NCBI RefSeq assembly: GCF_017745095.1
Contig: NZ_JAGHZZ010000006.1
Span: forward strand, 124,001 to 188,000
Source of the DNA: Sporocytophaga sp.
GTDB taxonomy: Bacteria > Bacteroidota > Bacteroidia > Cytophagales > Cytophagaceae
Reading direction: 5' to 3'
DNA: 64,000 nucleotides
Shown: in pieces, positions 8,486 to 17,880 of the stretch
How the letters are laid out: each line of letters starts with the position of its first letter
How positions within the stretch are numbered: position 1 is the first letter of the stretch
Translations under genes and position numbers: made by a program
Notes under the pieces: model-generated
What the model saw: only the letters and a program-made list of their open reading frames with translations
Told to the model about the DNA's origin: nothing
Databases searched by the model: none

Positions 8486-9526
8486 TTAGAAGAAGTATTG
8501 ATTTCTTTTTTTTAATAAGTATAAAAAAATAGGAACTCCAACAAATGAAGTAACTACCCCTATTGGGAGTTCAGCCGGAGCAAGTAAAAGTCTTGCGATA
8601 AGGTCAGCACTTGTAAGTAAAATTGCACCCATCATTGCACTACCAATTATAAGATACCTGTTATCTGACCCTATCAAAATTCTAATTAGATGAGGAGCGA
8701 TTAATCCGACAAAACCGATGACTCCGACAAAAGCTGTAGTCACTGCTACCAGAAGGACATTCAAAGCCATAACATTTTTCTTAAGCATTGTGATGTTTGC
8801 GCCCAGCATTAAGGCATCTTCTTCACCCAACATTAGAGCATTCAAGGCTTTTGAATAACGAAGGGCTATTAAAAAACATAATCCACAAATAGCACTAACA
8901 ACCCATACTGCACTCCAACTCGCTCCAGATAAAGTTCCAAGATTCCAAAATGTAACAGACCTTGCCTGTGGATCTCTTGCAATGTATGATAAGAAACCAA
9001 CCCCACTCATAAACAAAGAGTTAATTGCGATACCGGTAAGTAATAAAACAACCACAGAAGATTTAGCCATCTCATTCGAATTGGCAAACATCATTACTAA
9101 AAGTGTCGCAATTATTCCCCCTATACAAGCAGCTATGGACAAGGTCCATTCTCCTGCATTGATTTCCATTGATGATCCAAGTACAAGGTATAACGCTGCT
9201 CCAAAAGCTGCGCCGCTTGAAGTACCAATCAGCCCAGGTTCAACAATTGGATTACGAAATAACGCCTGCATCAATACTCCGGCAATTGCCAGCGACGCTC
9301 CTGTCGCAATGCAAAGAATGGCTCTTGGGAATCTTATTTGAAGAAATATATTTTCCCTCAAACTAAGTGTTGCTTCTTCTGATTTAATCCACTTTTGAAT
9401 TGAACTTAAGATTTCGATCCAAGAGATATTCACTGCTCCAAACCTTACAGAAGTCATTGCCAGCATGATTAGAATCAACAGAAGAAATAAAAATACTGGT
9501 CTGTGTTGCTGATCAAATCTATTCAT
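8486..9526 (-). CDS. hmuU: FecCD-family permease of the haem/iron-chelate ABC transporter
   Basis: Inner-membrane permease, 346 residues with about nine or ten helices. Family marks include LRFPRAILCIATGASLAIAG-type sequence (here QIRFPRAILCIATGASLAIA, about residues 67-86), AGVLMQALFRNPIVEPGLIG and the coupling region GFVGLIAPHLIRILIG (about 270-285). It moves a metal chelate received from the binding lipoprotein into the cytoplasm with energy from the ATPase downstream. Its first eight bases overlap the end of the binding-protein gene (9519-9526), indicating translational coupling. BtuC-type vitamin B12 permeases share this fold, so the substrate rests on context. Confidence 0.88.
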   Translation of the reverse strand: MNRFDQQHRPVFLFLLLILIMLAMTSVRFGAVNISWIEILSSIQKWIKSEEATLSLRENIFLQIRFPRAILCIATGASLAIAGVLMQALFRNPIVEPGLIGTSSGAAFGAALYLVLGSSMEINAGEWTLSIAACIGGIIATLLVMMFANSNEMAKSSVVVLLLTGIAINSLFMSGVGFLSYIARDPQARSVTFWNLGTLSGASWSAVWVVSAICGLCFLIALRYSKALNALMLGEEDALMLGANITMLKKNVMALNVLLVAVTTAFVGVIGFVGLIAPHLIRILIGSDNRYLIIGSAMMGAILLTSADLIARLLLAPAELPIGVVTSFVGVPIFLYLLKKRNQYFF

Positions 9527-10385
9527 CAGGATGAATTAACTTTTTCATTTTTAGAACATTTTCACCTGTACGAGGACCAAAATAAACTAGATCATGCTCT
9601 TCGAATCTGTATATTTTATTGTTTTTTGCGGCCTTTGTAGTTGCAATACCTGGAAGTTCCTTGATCTTCTCGGGAGTACCTAAACGATCGTATCCGAAGT
9701 CAGTAAGCAGAATAATATCAGGATTTGCATCAGCTATAATTTCCGCCGAAATATTTTGCATACCTTTTCCTCCTGTTATAGGTATTCTTCCCCCAGCCCA
9801 CGTAACCATTTGAGCGGCATTGCTTAGCTTGGTCATCACCAGGTAAACATTCGAAGCTCTTCCATAATGAATAATGACAACATTGGGTGTATCCACAATT
9901 GGCTTTTCATCCTTTAGAGCTGCATTCAAGTCATTTTCAATTTTTCTACAGAGTGAATCAGCTTGAATTTCCTTATGAAAGTAAGCGCCCATTTCCTTAA
10001 TCAAAGTTTTTGTTTCTTCAATGTCTTTGGCTTTTGAAAACGTTTTCATAGGAATCTGTAGTTTTTCCATTTGAGACATGACATGCTCAGGACCAACATT
10101 GTTATCATGAATGATCAACGTTGGCTGGGCTGCAATCATTCCTTCTGCACTTAATGCTCGGTGGTAGCCAACTGTAGGAAGGCTTTTTATTTCAGCGGGA
10201 TAGGTACTTGAAACATCTACAGCAATAAGATTTTCTTGAGCCCCTAATGCGTAAATAATCTCACTATATTGTTTGGCAATACAAACAATACGCTCCTTTT
10301 TCCCTTCAATTTTTGCTTCATTTCCAAAACGTCCGCAAGAAAAGAGAACCAATAAAACTAAAACTGGTAAAATCAGTTGCTTCAT
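9519..10385 (-). CDS. hmuT: haem/iron-chelate ABC transporter substrate-binding lipoprotein, HmuT-like
   Basis: Periplasmic binding protein anchored as a lipoprotein: the N-terminus MKQLILPVLVLLVLFSCGRF ends in a lipobox with Cys17. At 288 residues it has the two-lobe helical-backbone fold of cluster A binding proteins. The stretch LPTVGYHRALSAEGMIAAQ followed by PTLIIHDNNVGPE matches the HmuT/ShuT haem-binding family (VGYxRxLSAEG), which is why haem is favoured over siderophores. It passes ligand from the TonB-dependent receptor at 10441-12855 to the HmuU permease, whose gene it overlaps by eight bases. A hairpin lies between the receptor gene and this one. Confidence 0.85.
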   Translation of the reverse strand: MKQLILPVLVLLVLFSCGRFGNEAKIEGKKERIVCIAKQYSEIIYALGAQENLIAVDVSSTYPAEIKSLPTVGYHRALSAEGMIAAQPTLIIHDNNVGPEHVMSQMEKLQIPMKTFSKAKDIEETKTLIKEMGAYFHKEIQADSLCRKIENDLNAALKDEKPIVDTPNVVIIHYGRASNVYLVMTKLSNAAQMVTWAGGRIPITGGKGMQNISAEIIADANPDIILLTDFGYDRLGTPEKIKELPGIATTKAAKNNKIYRFEEHDLVYFGPRTGENVLKMKKLIHPDE

Positions 10386-10403
10386 ATTTTATATCAATTA
10401 TAA

Positions 10404-10428
10404 GAGGCATCCATAAAATGAATGCCTC
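10404..10428 (-). terminator. intercistronic hairpin between receptor and binding-protein genes
   Basis: GAGGCAT (10404-10410) and ATGCCTC (10422-10428) form a 7-bp stem that can extend inward with one mismatch. The minus-strand RNA continues into a weak U-rich stretch. The position, just after the receptor stop and just before the lipoprotein start, fits a leaky terminator or RNA stabiliser that sets receptor expression above that of the ABC genes. Confidence 0.5.
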
Positions 10429-10440
10429 GTTTTGAATTTA

Positions 10441-12855
10441 TCAGAATGAATAATTAAGATTTAAGCCTCCGAAGTAATTGATTTTATAAGGGGCTGGAAG
10501 ATAAGCGTCAGGTAATTGATTGAGGAAAATCATATAATAGTACTGTGTACTTGTAATATTATTAGCTCCAATATAGACTCCAACATTCAAATGGTCGAAA
10601 AATTTATGTTGATATCCTACTTTTGCATTCAACAAACTATAACCTGAAGTTTTATTTTTCCCATCAGAAGTAAAAGGCATCTGATCTCTGTATGAATAAT
10701 TTATATTACCATAAACTCCATATTTTGTAAGAAAATCAATTCCTGCATTTAAAGTAACCGGAGGAACACCTGCCACTGCGTTTCCGCTATAATCAACAGT
10801 TACCAAGCTATCCTTGTTAGCTTTGGTTTTCGCTACAGATTGATATTTGATATTATCATACTTAAAATGAGAATAAGTAAAATTAGCAAATGGACGGATT
10901 GAAGTAAAGGTACTATTCTTTGACCTATATGCTGTATACATGAGTGTTACTTCTAGGCCTTTATTGTTAAGGCTTCCGCTATTTACTAGATAGGTGTATA
11001 GAGTGGCAGTATTTGCCGGGTTTTGAACCGCAACAGTTGTCATTTTATTGGAAAATACAGTGTTAAAAGCAGCTATTTGGAACTGCAATCTTTCGTCCAG
11101 TAAATTTCCTTTGGAACCAATTTCATATTGAGTTCCTATTTCAGGTTTCAATCCGAGGTTTAACTCTCCAGTTGTTGGTATATAAAAATAAGAGCTAACA
11201 GGAGCTTTGTATCCCTTGGTAAAGGAAGCATAAACAGAAAGTTGTTTGCTAAACACCTTATTAACAGCAAACCTAGGAGAAACCATGTCTATGTACGAAG
11301 CCTTGTATGAGGTCGGTACATGTTTCACTTTCGTATTTGACGGATTATTATTTGCAACAAGATAATTTCTGTCATCCAGTTTTATATTCATGGTACTCCA
11401 GCCCAGACCAGCAGTCAATGATACATCATGTGGTAAAGTCAGTGTCCATTCTGAAAATATGGATGAAGTCGAAGTTACTGTTGACTGATTGCTTCTTTGC
11501 GCTCCTATAATGTTATATCCTTTCAGATTAAAACTATCCGCAACCATTCCATAACCGATGGTTTGAGCTTGCTGACTTTGAAATTCAATTCCGGTAATTC
11601 CTGATAAACTGAATTTACTACCAAGCGAAAATCTGGTATCTAAGGTAGAACGTAATCCATAATTTACAGGTCTTTTATCGGTCCATCCACCTGCTGAACT
11701 AGCATTGCTATTTAACCCCGAACCAAAAACTGCAGTATTATTAGTAATATTTCTGTTTATCTTATAGGTATGTCCGATGCCAGCTCTGAAGCTTATTATT
11801 TCCGAATGAGCATTATTTTTAATATAAACCTGATTCCCGGAATAGTCTTTATTTTTGTATTGAGCAATAGTAAGCTCTCCACCTCTTTCATCGTAACTAT
11901 TGCTATATCCAAAGTATGTAGTTATTGCCTGTCTCGCATTAATATTAAAATCTCCCATTACATTAACAAAATCCTTATGAGAAGCAGTATGCGCCATGAA
12001 CCCATCCGATTTTTGCTTACCATAATTGATCATTAAAGAAGATTTCTCTCCTCCTATTTCAAGCGTGGTCGTATACCTTTGCAATCCATAGCTCCCTATC
12101 ATAGCATTCTGGCTGACAGACGTTTTTCCTTTCTCTGCTTTTCTAGTTTGAAGGTTTACCACTCCTGCAATTGCCAATCCATATAAAGATCCGGAAGGAC
12201 CTTTGATAACTTCCACATTGCTCACTGATCCAAAGTCAATATCATCCATGAGCGTGATTCCTTCTGCATCAGTAATTGGAATATTATTAAGGTAAACCTT
12301 GGATCCTTGAGTATCAAAATTGCTATTTATTCCATTAGTTCCCCGTGCGCCATTGCCATATCCTCTAATATTGAATTGTTGACCTGCAGATACTGTCCTT
12401 CGTTCCATATATACTCCCGGTACATTAGTATTAATGGCATCATCAAGAAAAAGTCCTGTGCCTCTTTTCAATTCTATTTCACTTAATTTAACTATAGATT
12501 GAGGCTGATTCAGAATGGCTTTATTAGAATTGGAAGTTGCTGAAATTTCAATTTCTTCCAAATGTGAAGCTGACTGAATCAATTCAATTAGAACTTCGCG
12601 ACAACCAACTACATTTAACTGATAATCTTCATAACCGATATAAGATGCAATAATCTTAAGAGAGTCATTGCACGCAATTTCAAATTGCCCCTGCTCATCA
12701 GTCATAGTTGCAGTTTGGCCTTTAACAAAAATATTTGCTCCGGATAAAGGAGACTTAGTTTGTTTATCTATTACTTTTCCTTTTAACATTTCTTGCCCTA
12801 AAGACATAGAAATAGTAGCCCAAAGGAAAAGATTTAAGAGTAAAAATCTTTTCAT
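10441..12855 (-). CDS. TonB-dependent receptor for haem or iron chelate
   Basis: Outer-membrane ligand-gated channel of 804 residues. A signal peptide ends near residue 20. Residues about 21-100 form a carboxypeptidase-regulatory-like (CarboxypepD_reg-like) domain (GKVIDKQTKSPLSGANIFVK), common in Bacteroidota receptors. The plug follows, with the signature VEVIKGPSGSLYGLAIAGVV (about 211-230), then a 22-strand barrel ending in aromatic residues (GGLNLNYSF). The motif FTKGYKAPVSSYF then LGLKPEIGTQYEIG corresponds to the conserved FxxGYxxP...NxxLKPE region of siderophore and haem receptors. It is the first gene of the minus-strand uptake operon and feeds the HmuT-like protein. Confidence 0.9.
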   Translation of the reverse strand: MKRFLLLNLFLWATISMSLGQEMLKGKVIDKQTKSPLSGANIFVKGQTATMTDEQGQFEIACNDSLKIIASYIGYEDYQLNVVGCREVLIELIQSASHLEEIEISATSNSNKAILNQPQSIVKLSEIELKRGTGLFLDDAINTNVPGVYMERRTVSAGQQFNIRGYGNGARGTNGINSNFDTQGSKVYLNNIPITDAEGITLMDDIDFGSVSNVEVIKGPSGSLYGLAIAGVVNLQTRKAEKGKTSVSQNAMIGSYGLQRYTTTLEIGGEKSSLMINYGKQKSDGFMAHTASHKDFVNVMGDFNINARQAITTYFGYSNSYDERGGELTIAQYKNKDYSGNQVYIKNNAHSEIISFRAGIGHTYKINRNITNNTAVFGSGLNSNASSAGGWTDKRPVNYGLRSTLDTRFSLGSKFSLSGITGIEFQSQQAQTIGYGMVADSFNLKGYNIIGAQRSNQSTVTSTSSIFSEWTLTLPHDVSLTAGLGWSTMNIKLDDRNYLVANNNPSNTKVKHVPTSYKASYIDMVSPRFAVNKVFSKQLSVYASFTKGYKAPVSSYFYIPTTGELNLGLKPEIGTQYEIGSKGNLLDERLQFQIAAFNTVFSNKMTTVAVQNPANTATLYTYLVNSGSLNNKGLEVTLMYTAYRSKNSTFTSIRPFANFTYSHFKYDNIKYQSVAKTKANKDSLVTVDYSGNAVAGVPPVTLNAGIDFLTKYGVYGNINYSYRDQMPFTSDGKNKTSGYSLLNAKVGYQHKFFDHLNVGVYIGANNITSTQYYYMIFLNQLPDAYLPAPYKINYFGGLNLNYSF

Positions 12856-12904
12856 TATTGAGTGATGTTTAATTTTTAATAGAATTACTGATGTTACAAA
12901 TAAT

Positions 12905-12935
12905 ATCTTTTATTGAGGTACATATAATAAAAGAT
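12905..12935 (-). terminator. AT-rich hairpin after the 12939-13460 gene
   Basis: A perfect 10-bp inverted repeat (12905-12914 with 12926-12935, 11-base loop) lies just downstream of the minus-strand gene that stops at 12939. The stem is AT-rich and is followed by a weak U-rich run, so termination is plausible but not certain. It also lies in the leader of the TonB-dependent receptor gene. Confidence 0.35.
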
Positions 12936-12938
12936 TCA

Positions 12939-13460
12939 TTAGGATTTAAACTCCGGAGGTACAAATGGAGCGTTCACAATCATCAGCTGATAATGAAAGA
13001 TATAGTCAATATTGAATTTATAATGTTTTAAAAAAATTCTATCTTCTAAGCCAATTTCCAAAACCTGTATTAACTTTTTAACAGCATATTTACCATAAAA
13101 ATTATGCTTTTTCTTTTGCCCAGACTTTCCAAAGAAATTACTAATACATTTCTCAACTTCTCTTTCAATCCAGGTTTCATTTATATCTTGAAAACACAAA
13201 AATACAATACTGTCTTTATTGATCTCTGATGAAACAACATCATACATCATTCCATTGTGTAAAAATTCCTTTGACTTATTCCAGCCTGAGGTAAAGTTAT
13301 CTTTTTTTACAGCAATGCACACGAATGGTTCACTATTGCTTTCAATTGCAGAGATTGCATCTTCTTTGGCTTCAAATCTCCTGTTCTCCCAATACAGATA
13401 TCCGACTAATTCGGCAAACGAAAAAGAAAATAGAATAACGAATATGACAAGAGCTCTCAC
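12939..13460 (-). CDS. small membrane-anchored or secreted protein of unknown function
   Basis: A 173-residue protein that I do not recognise. Translation appears to begin at GTG (13460). Residues 1-24 form one hydrophobic segment (LVIFVILFSFSFAELVGYLY) that could be a signal sequence or an anchor; no lipobox is visible. The rest is mixed and charged, with FVCIAVKKDNFTSGWNKS near 48-65 and an aromatic C-terminal part (HYKFNIDYIFHYQLMIVN). A decayed partial copy of the same gene lies 130 bases upstream at 13588-13832, which shows that this locus was duplicated. It precedes the haem receptor on the same strand, but a hairpin separates them. Confidence 0.6.
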   Translation of the reverse strand: MRALVIFVILFSFSFAELVGYLYWENRRFEAKEDAISAIESNSEPFVCIAVKKDNFTSGWNKSKEFLHNGMMYDVVSSEINKDSIVFLCFQDINETWIEREVEKCISNFFGKSGQKKKHNFYGKYAVKKLIQVLEIGLEDRIFLKHYKFNIDYIFHYQLMIVNAPFVPPEFKS

Positions 13461-13587
13461 CTTTGAGTTTAGAAAAACTGTTTATAAAACCAAACCCCTA
13501 TTATCTATGGGACTTATTTATAGTAGTCGAAAGTAAAAGATTCTATAGAAATACATGGTAACAAAAGATACATTAGGATTTAAAATC

Positions 13588-13832
13588 CTATGAGATTAAT
13601 TGTGTATTTATAATCACCAGCTGATAATGAAAGATATAGTCAATATTGAATTTATAATGTTTTAAAAAAAATTTATCATCTAAACCAATATTAAAAATCT
13701 GACAATATAAAGTAAGGTTATCTTTTTCAATGCAATACTTACATATGGGGCAGTATTGTCAAATCTTCCGTTTCCGAGCAAATCTGCAAAATAGAAAAGG
13801 AAATAAAATAACGATTTGAAAATGGCTTTCAC
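13588..13832 (-). pseudogene. decayed duplicate of the 12939-13460 gene
   Basis: The DNA at 13618-13670 is identical over about 53 bases to 12984-13036 inside the intact gene. Reading the minus strand from GTG at 13832 gives an N-terminus parallel to the intact copy: FYFADLLG against FSFAELVG, and APYVSIALKK against EPFVCIAVKK. One A is missing from the run after ALKK, which shifts the frame. After the shift the sequence reads DNLT, then skips most of the middle and rejoins at FNIGLDDKFFLKHYKFNIDY against LEIGLEDRIFLKHYKFNIDY, and stops at TAG (13588). There are thus at least two in-frame-scale deletions and one frameshift. Upstream flanks are also similar, so a whole unit was duplicated. Confidence 0.85.
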
Positions 13833-13866
13833 CTTTGAGTTATGAAAGACTGTTTATAAATAAAAT

Positions 13867-13904
13867 CCCCTAATTACTTATGGAGTCTTATAGGTAATTA
13901 GGGG
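13867..13904 (-). terminator. terminator after the large sortilin/PA14 gene
   Basis: A perfect 11-bp stem (13867-13877 with 13894-13904) with a 16-base loop lies eight bases after the stop of the 13912-17880 gene. On the minus strand it runs into GATTTTATTT, a U-rich exit. Similar flanking sequence (CCCCTATTATCTATGGG) sits before the intact copy of the duplicated gene at about 13490. Confidence 0.65.
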
Positions 13905-13911
13905 AGCATCT

Positions 13912-16900
13912 TTATTTTTTCAATACTTTAATTGTATTCAACTCTTCATTTATCTCAACCTGAACGAAATAAACTCCGGATGGAAGTTCTTCAGGGACAG
14001 AAATTATATATTGAAATGGAGAAGCAATCAGAGTAGCATCTTCAACAGTTTTACCATCATTGCTTATAAGCTTTACTGATTGAATCTTGTTTTGTGATTT
14101 TATATTTAGCTTGTCTATAAATGGACTTGGGAATACTTCAATATTTCCTTTTCGATTTAATTTTGCTAAAGAAGTTATAATAGCATCTGCATATAATGCA
14201 GACGGAGGGATCACTGTCTTTGCTATTTTCGATGATTCATAACTGACTGTAAGTATCTGACCATTATCATATTCAAAATATTCTAAAGTAAATTCATGAA
14301 CACCTTTTTTTAATCCTATATAACCACTTTGCTCTGCAGTTGTGTGTAAACCATCATTATTGGCAACCATTGTATTACCGATAAAAAATCTACTTCCATC
14401 GTCACTGCTTATATAGAATGTATATTCTCCATCTTCGGGCACTTCAATAAATCCTGTATATCTTATAGCATAATGATCCGCAGGTAAGCCACCTATGTTC
14501 AGATTGATCTGATTTATTCGGTCTGCTTGAGATGAATTTCCTAATGTAGTAAAATCAGGAATTACGCTTCCCCCATAGTCGGGATAAAGATTATAGTTTA
14601 CCCCATTCATTACAGAGACTGGATTTTCCGGGGTTCTGAGAGGTACAATTCTGAATAGGGATGATGTAGGGATTATTCTTTTTGTCAACATAGGGCCTGA
14701 ATAACTCACTTCAAGTCCAATACCACCTGTTCCCTGGAAATACTCTAATGCAATGGCATGCTTTCCTTTTTTAAGTCCTATACTTCCCTGAACTTCAATC
14801 ATACCGTGGATTCCGTCATTTGTAATGATAGCAGTATTTCCTATATACAACTTTGATCCGTCATCTGAATTTGAATAAAACGTATATATACCATCTGTAG
14901 GAATATCAATATATCCCACATATTTGACAGCTATATTGGATGTTGCTCTTTGTGGTAAGCTCAGGTCAAACTGATTGATACGGCCGGATTTATTTACAAC
15001 AAGCGAGTTAAAATCAGGCAATGTAGTATAAGATCCTGTATAATATTTGTAATCTAATCCATTAACTGCAAAACCTGTCGGATTTTCAGGATCACGCAGC
15101 GAAGGCATGTAAAGAACGCTCGAAGGAATGATTTGCTTTGAAATACCAGGACCACTGTAACTTACCTCAAGACCGTCTCCATTATTTCTTTCAAAGTATT
15201 CAAGTGAAATAACATGCTTTCCTTTTTTAAGGAGAATACTCCCTGATTGCTCAGTCATACCATGTATACCATCATTTACAACGATCAGTTGATTTCCTAT
15301 ATAAAGTTTTGTCCCATCATCTGAATTTGTGTAGAAGGTATATTCTCCATCTGAGGGTACATCAATATAACCATAGTATTTTACCGCAAAACTATCTGGA
15401 GTATGTGTAAAAGACGTACTGAATGTGCCAATTACTCCGCCCTTCCAGAGAGGGGTCTCCTGAGAAAAGTCAGGAAGCATATCGTAACCTTTCTGATAAT
15501 AATCAAAGTTCAGTCCACTTACTACATTAAGCGGGTTTTCAGGTTCTCGGTACACTTTTATATCTGAATAAAGATCACATTCCCATACCCCTCTTCCCCA
15601 TGTTCCTACTCTTACTTTCTTTGCTCCGTAAGCAATGCTGATATCATTGACCTCTGTATTCGGAAGTCCTTGTCCATAATAGATCCACTGACTTAATGAA
15701 GCATTTTTATAAAATACACCAATTGGTGATCCAACATATAATCCTTCATTGGTACCTTTTTCATAGGCAATACAAATTGCATTTACATCATTGGGGAAAT
15801 TAAGGGTGATATTTGTCCAACTGTCTCCACCATTGATTGACTTGTAAACGCGTTTACCGTTTCCTCCATTTGTGGTTATATAAACTGTCTTAGCATCTGT
15901 TGGACTTACGGAAATTCTTGTTATATCTCCGGCTGGACTGGCTTTTTTAGTCCAGTTAGCTCCTGTATCAAAGGTTCGATAAAAATTACTTCCGTTAGAA
16001 GTATATATTGTTTTGCCATCATTAGGGGCTATTGTTATGTGTTGCAAATTAGCACCTCCAGTAAGGTTAGTACTTATTTTAGTCCAGGAGTCACCGCGAT
16101 TAGTACTTCTGAGAACATCCTGATAACCTGCAACTAGAATTTGCGGATTGGTGAAGTCTATTTCAAATGGTGTAGCCCAATCGCCACCAACAGCTCCGGC
16201 ATTTCTTAAAGCATCAGTCAATGCAACGGTATTATTCCATGCATTAGTAGTTTTCACAATACCATCACCATTAATATAGGATGCATATTGAATATTTTCA
16301 TTGGTTGGATCAATGATACTCATGGTTGCATCGCCTCCTGCAGTATTTCGCCAGCTTCCGTTAGAAAGCCTGGCATTCCCGCCATTGTCCTGCGTAGCAC
16401 CAGAGACCATCAAATTATTGGTTTGAGCTGATGAAATACGATAATACATTGTAATCACCAAGCCATTAGAGAGGTTTGTCCATTTCTTAGTTGATTCATT
16501 AAATTTATAGACACCACCATCATTACAAAAAACTAATTCAGCAAGATTAGAAGGATTGTGCGTGGCTCCATGAAAATCTGCGTGTACCTCAGTTCTTACC
16601 GCATCATTGCCACAACACCAATTAGTAATTTCGGTCCAGGTATTTCCACCATCTTTGGATTGTTTCATCGTAACCGCAGCACCATACATTATATTTTTAT
16701 CTACCTGAGAGACATAAAAAATATCTGCATCCGGCATTGTATTCGATTTGTAGGTAAAAGAATTACCTCTGTCATTTGAAACATATAAGTCTTTTGTAGA
16801 TCCGTCTGTCTTAAAAACAGCAGCTACAAACTCCTTATCAGAAGCGGAAACTGCGATCCAAATTCTTGTTTTGGTTTTCCCCAAACTGGTTACCCTCGTC

Positions 16901-17880
16901 CATGTGATACCACCATCAACAGAACGTAAGATTTCACTTCCATTATAGTAATCATCGGATGCTGCATATATTGTATTTCCATCTCCGGGACGAAATACAA
17001 CCTCTCCATGTTCTCCTGTCCTGACAACAGTCCAGGTTGTTCCACCATTGGTTGTTCTATAAAGACCTTTATTGGTTGCAGCCAAAATGACTTGCGAATT
17101 GGAAGGACTTATTGCCATTTTCTTTACATTAATACCATTTGCCCTCGTACCTGTCAGACCAGTAGCAGCCCATGTAAGACCGCCATCTGTAGACTTATAA
17201 ACTCCCAATCCAGGAAGCCACCACTCCCCGGTTCCACCAATATTTACATAAACTATATTGGCATCTTGATTATCTACAAGCACAGTTCCACAAAATAATT
17301 GAGGTAAACCATCACCTACCGGAGTGTAGGATGTTCCACCATTAGTAGTTTTCCAAATACCACCACCAACAGTAGTGACATAATAAATACTTGGGTTACC
17401 AGGAAACACTGCTACCGACCTTGCCTGTCCTAAGCCCCAATAGCCTCCGCTATTAGTTTTCATCCCGATGCTTGTCCACTGAGCTGTTGCATTCTTAGAT
17501 CGCTTGATGTGACCTTGCATCCGCTTATAAACTTCAAATGATTTTAAGGGATCAGGAAAACTTCCATCCGGATCAACTCTGGCTCTCCAGAACCATTCCC
17601 ATCTTTTATATCTATGGTATTCGTTGTCTTCTTCTCTTCCACCCATTATATTTTCAGAAGCAAATGAATCTCTGGAAAAAATATCATCTTTTTCTCTAAG
17701 CTTCTTTCGTCTGAAATACCGATCTGCTCTTTTTTGTATTTTATGGAAATTAGGTTTTCGCATTTCCATAAATTCAGGCATCTCTTCATTTTCCTCTTCT
17801 TCATTTTGAGAAAAAGAATAATTGGAAGAAAGCACAACAAGGATAAAGATAAGTAGAAGGTTTTGTAGAGTTAATTTCAT
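13912..17880 (-). CDS. secreted sortilin-type beta-propeller protein with three PA14 domains and T9SS sorting signal
   Basis: A 1322-residue exported protein. I take the ATG at 17880 as start because the signal peptide follows at once (MKLTLQNLLLIFILVVLSS); in-frame ATG (17892) and an alternative upstream start (17907) are less likely. After an acidic/basic spacer, residues about 130-770 contain many BNR/Asp-box motifs (KSTDGGLTWAATG, RTTNGGTTWTVV, RSVDGGITWTRV), as in VPS10/sortilin propellers. Three PA14 modules follow (about 785-925, 930-1080 and 1085-1230), each with DGEYTFY or DGIYTFY, SDDGxxxxIGN and KKGxHxxxLEYF; PA14 usually binds carbohydrate. The last 80 residues form a T9SS type A sorting domain (IEVFPSPFIDKLNI to TIKVLKK). 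It is probably a cell-surface or secreted glycan-binding protein, with no catalytic motif seen. Confidence 0.85.
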   Translation of the reverse strand: MKLTLQNLLLIFILVVLSSNYSFSQNEEEENEEMPEFMEMRKPNFHKIQKRADRYFRRKKLREKDDIFSRDSFASENIMGGREEDNEYHRYKRWEWFWRARVDPDGSFPDPLKSFEVYKRMQGHIKRSKNATAQWTSIGMKTNSGGYWGLGQARSVAVFPGNPSIYYVTTVGGGIWKTTNGGTSYTPVGDGLPQLFCGTVLVDNQDANIVYVNIGGTGEWWLPGLGVYKSTDGGLTWAATGLTGTRANGINVKKMAISPSNSQVILAATNKGLYRTTNGGTTWTVVRTGEHGEVVFRPGDGNTIYAASDDYYNGSEILRSVDGGITWTRVTSLGKTKTRIWIAVSASDKEFVAAVFKTDGSTKDLYVSNDRGNSFTYKSNTMPDADIFYVSQVDKNIMYGAAVTMKQSKDGGNTWTEITNWCCGNDAVRTEVHADFHGATHNPSNLAELVFCNDGGVYKFNESTKKWTNLSNGLVITMYYRISSAQTNNLMVSGATQDNGGNARLSNGSWRNTAGGDATMSIIDPTNENIQYASYINGDGIVKTTNAWNNTVALTDALRNAGAVGGDWATPFEIDFTNPQILVAGYQDVLRSTNRGDSWTKISTNLTGGANLQHITIAPNDGKTIYTSNGSNFYRTFDTGANWTKKASPAGDITRISVSPTDAKTVYITTNGGNGKRVYKSINGGDSWTNITLNFPNDVNAICIAYEKGTNEGLYVGSPIGVFYKNASLSQWIYYGQGLPNTEVNDISIAYGAKKVRVGTWGRGVWECDLYSDIKVYREPENPLNVVSGLNFDYYQKGYDMLPDFSQETPLWKGGVIGTFSTSFTHTPDSFAVKYYGYIDVPSDGEYTFYTNSDDGTKLYIGNQLIVVNDGIHGMTEQSGSILLKKGKHVISLEYFERNNGDGLEVSYSGPGISKQIIPSSVLYMPSLRDPENPTGFAVNGLDYKYYTGSYTTLPDFNSLVVNKSGRINQFDLSLPQRATSNIAVKYVGYIDIPTDGIYTFYSNSDDGSKLYIGNTAIITNDGIHGMIEVQGSIGLKKGKHAIALEYFQGTGGIGLEVSYSGPMLTKRIIPTSSLFRIVPLRTPENPVSVMNGVNYNLYPDYGGSVIPDFTTLGNSSQADRINQINLNIGGLPADHYAIRYTGFIEVPEDGEYTFYISSDDGSRFFIGNTMVANNDGLHTTAEQSGYIGLKKGVHEFTLEYFEYDNGQILTVSYESSKIAKTVIPPSALYADAIITSLAKLNRKGNIEVFPSPFIDKLNIKSQNKIQSVKLISNDGKTVEDATLIASPFQYIISVPEELPSGVYFVQVEINEELNTIKVLKK

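Noticed and set aside
12668-12865. Plus-strand frame within the TonB-dependent receptor 5' end
   Set aside because: It is a mirror of the receptor's signal peptide and N-terminal domain.
13219-13536. 105-residue plus-strand frame over the small membrane-anchored gene
   Set aside because: It is antisense to the 12939-13460 gene, whose duplicate (13588-13832) preserves the minus-strand protein sequence instead.
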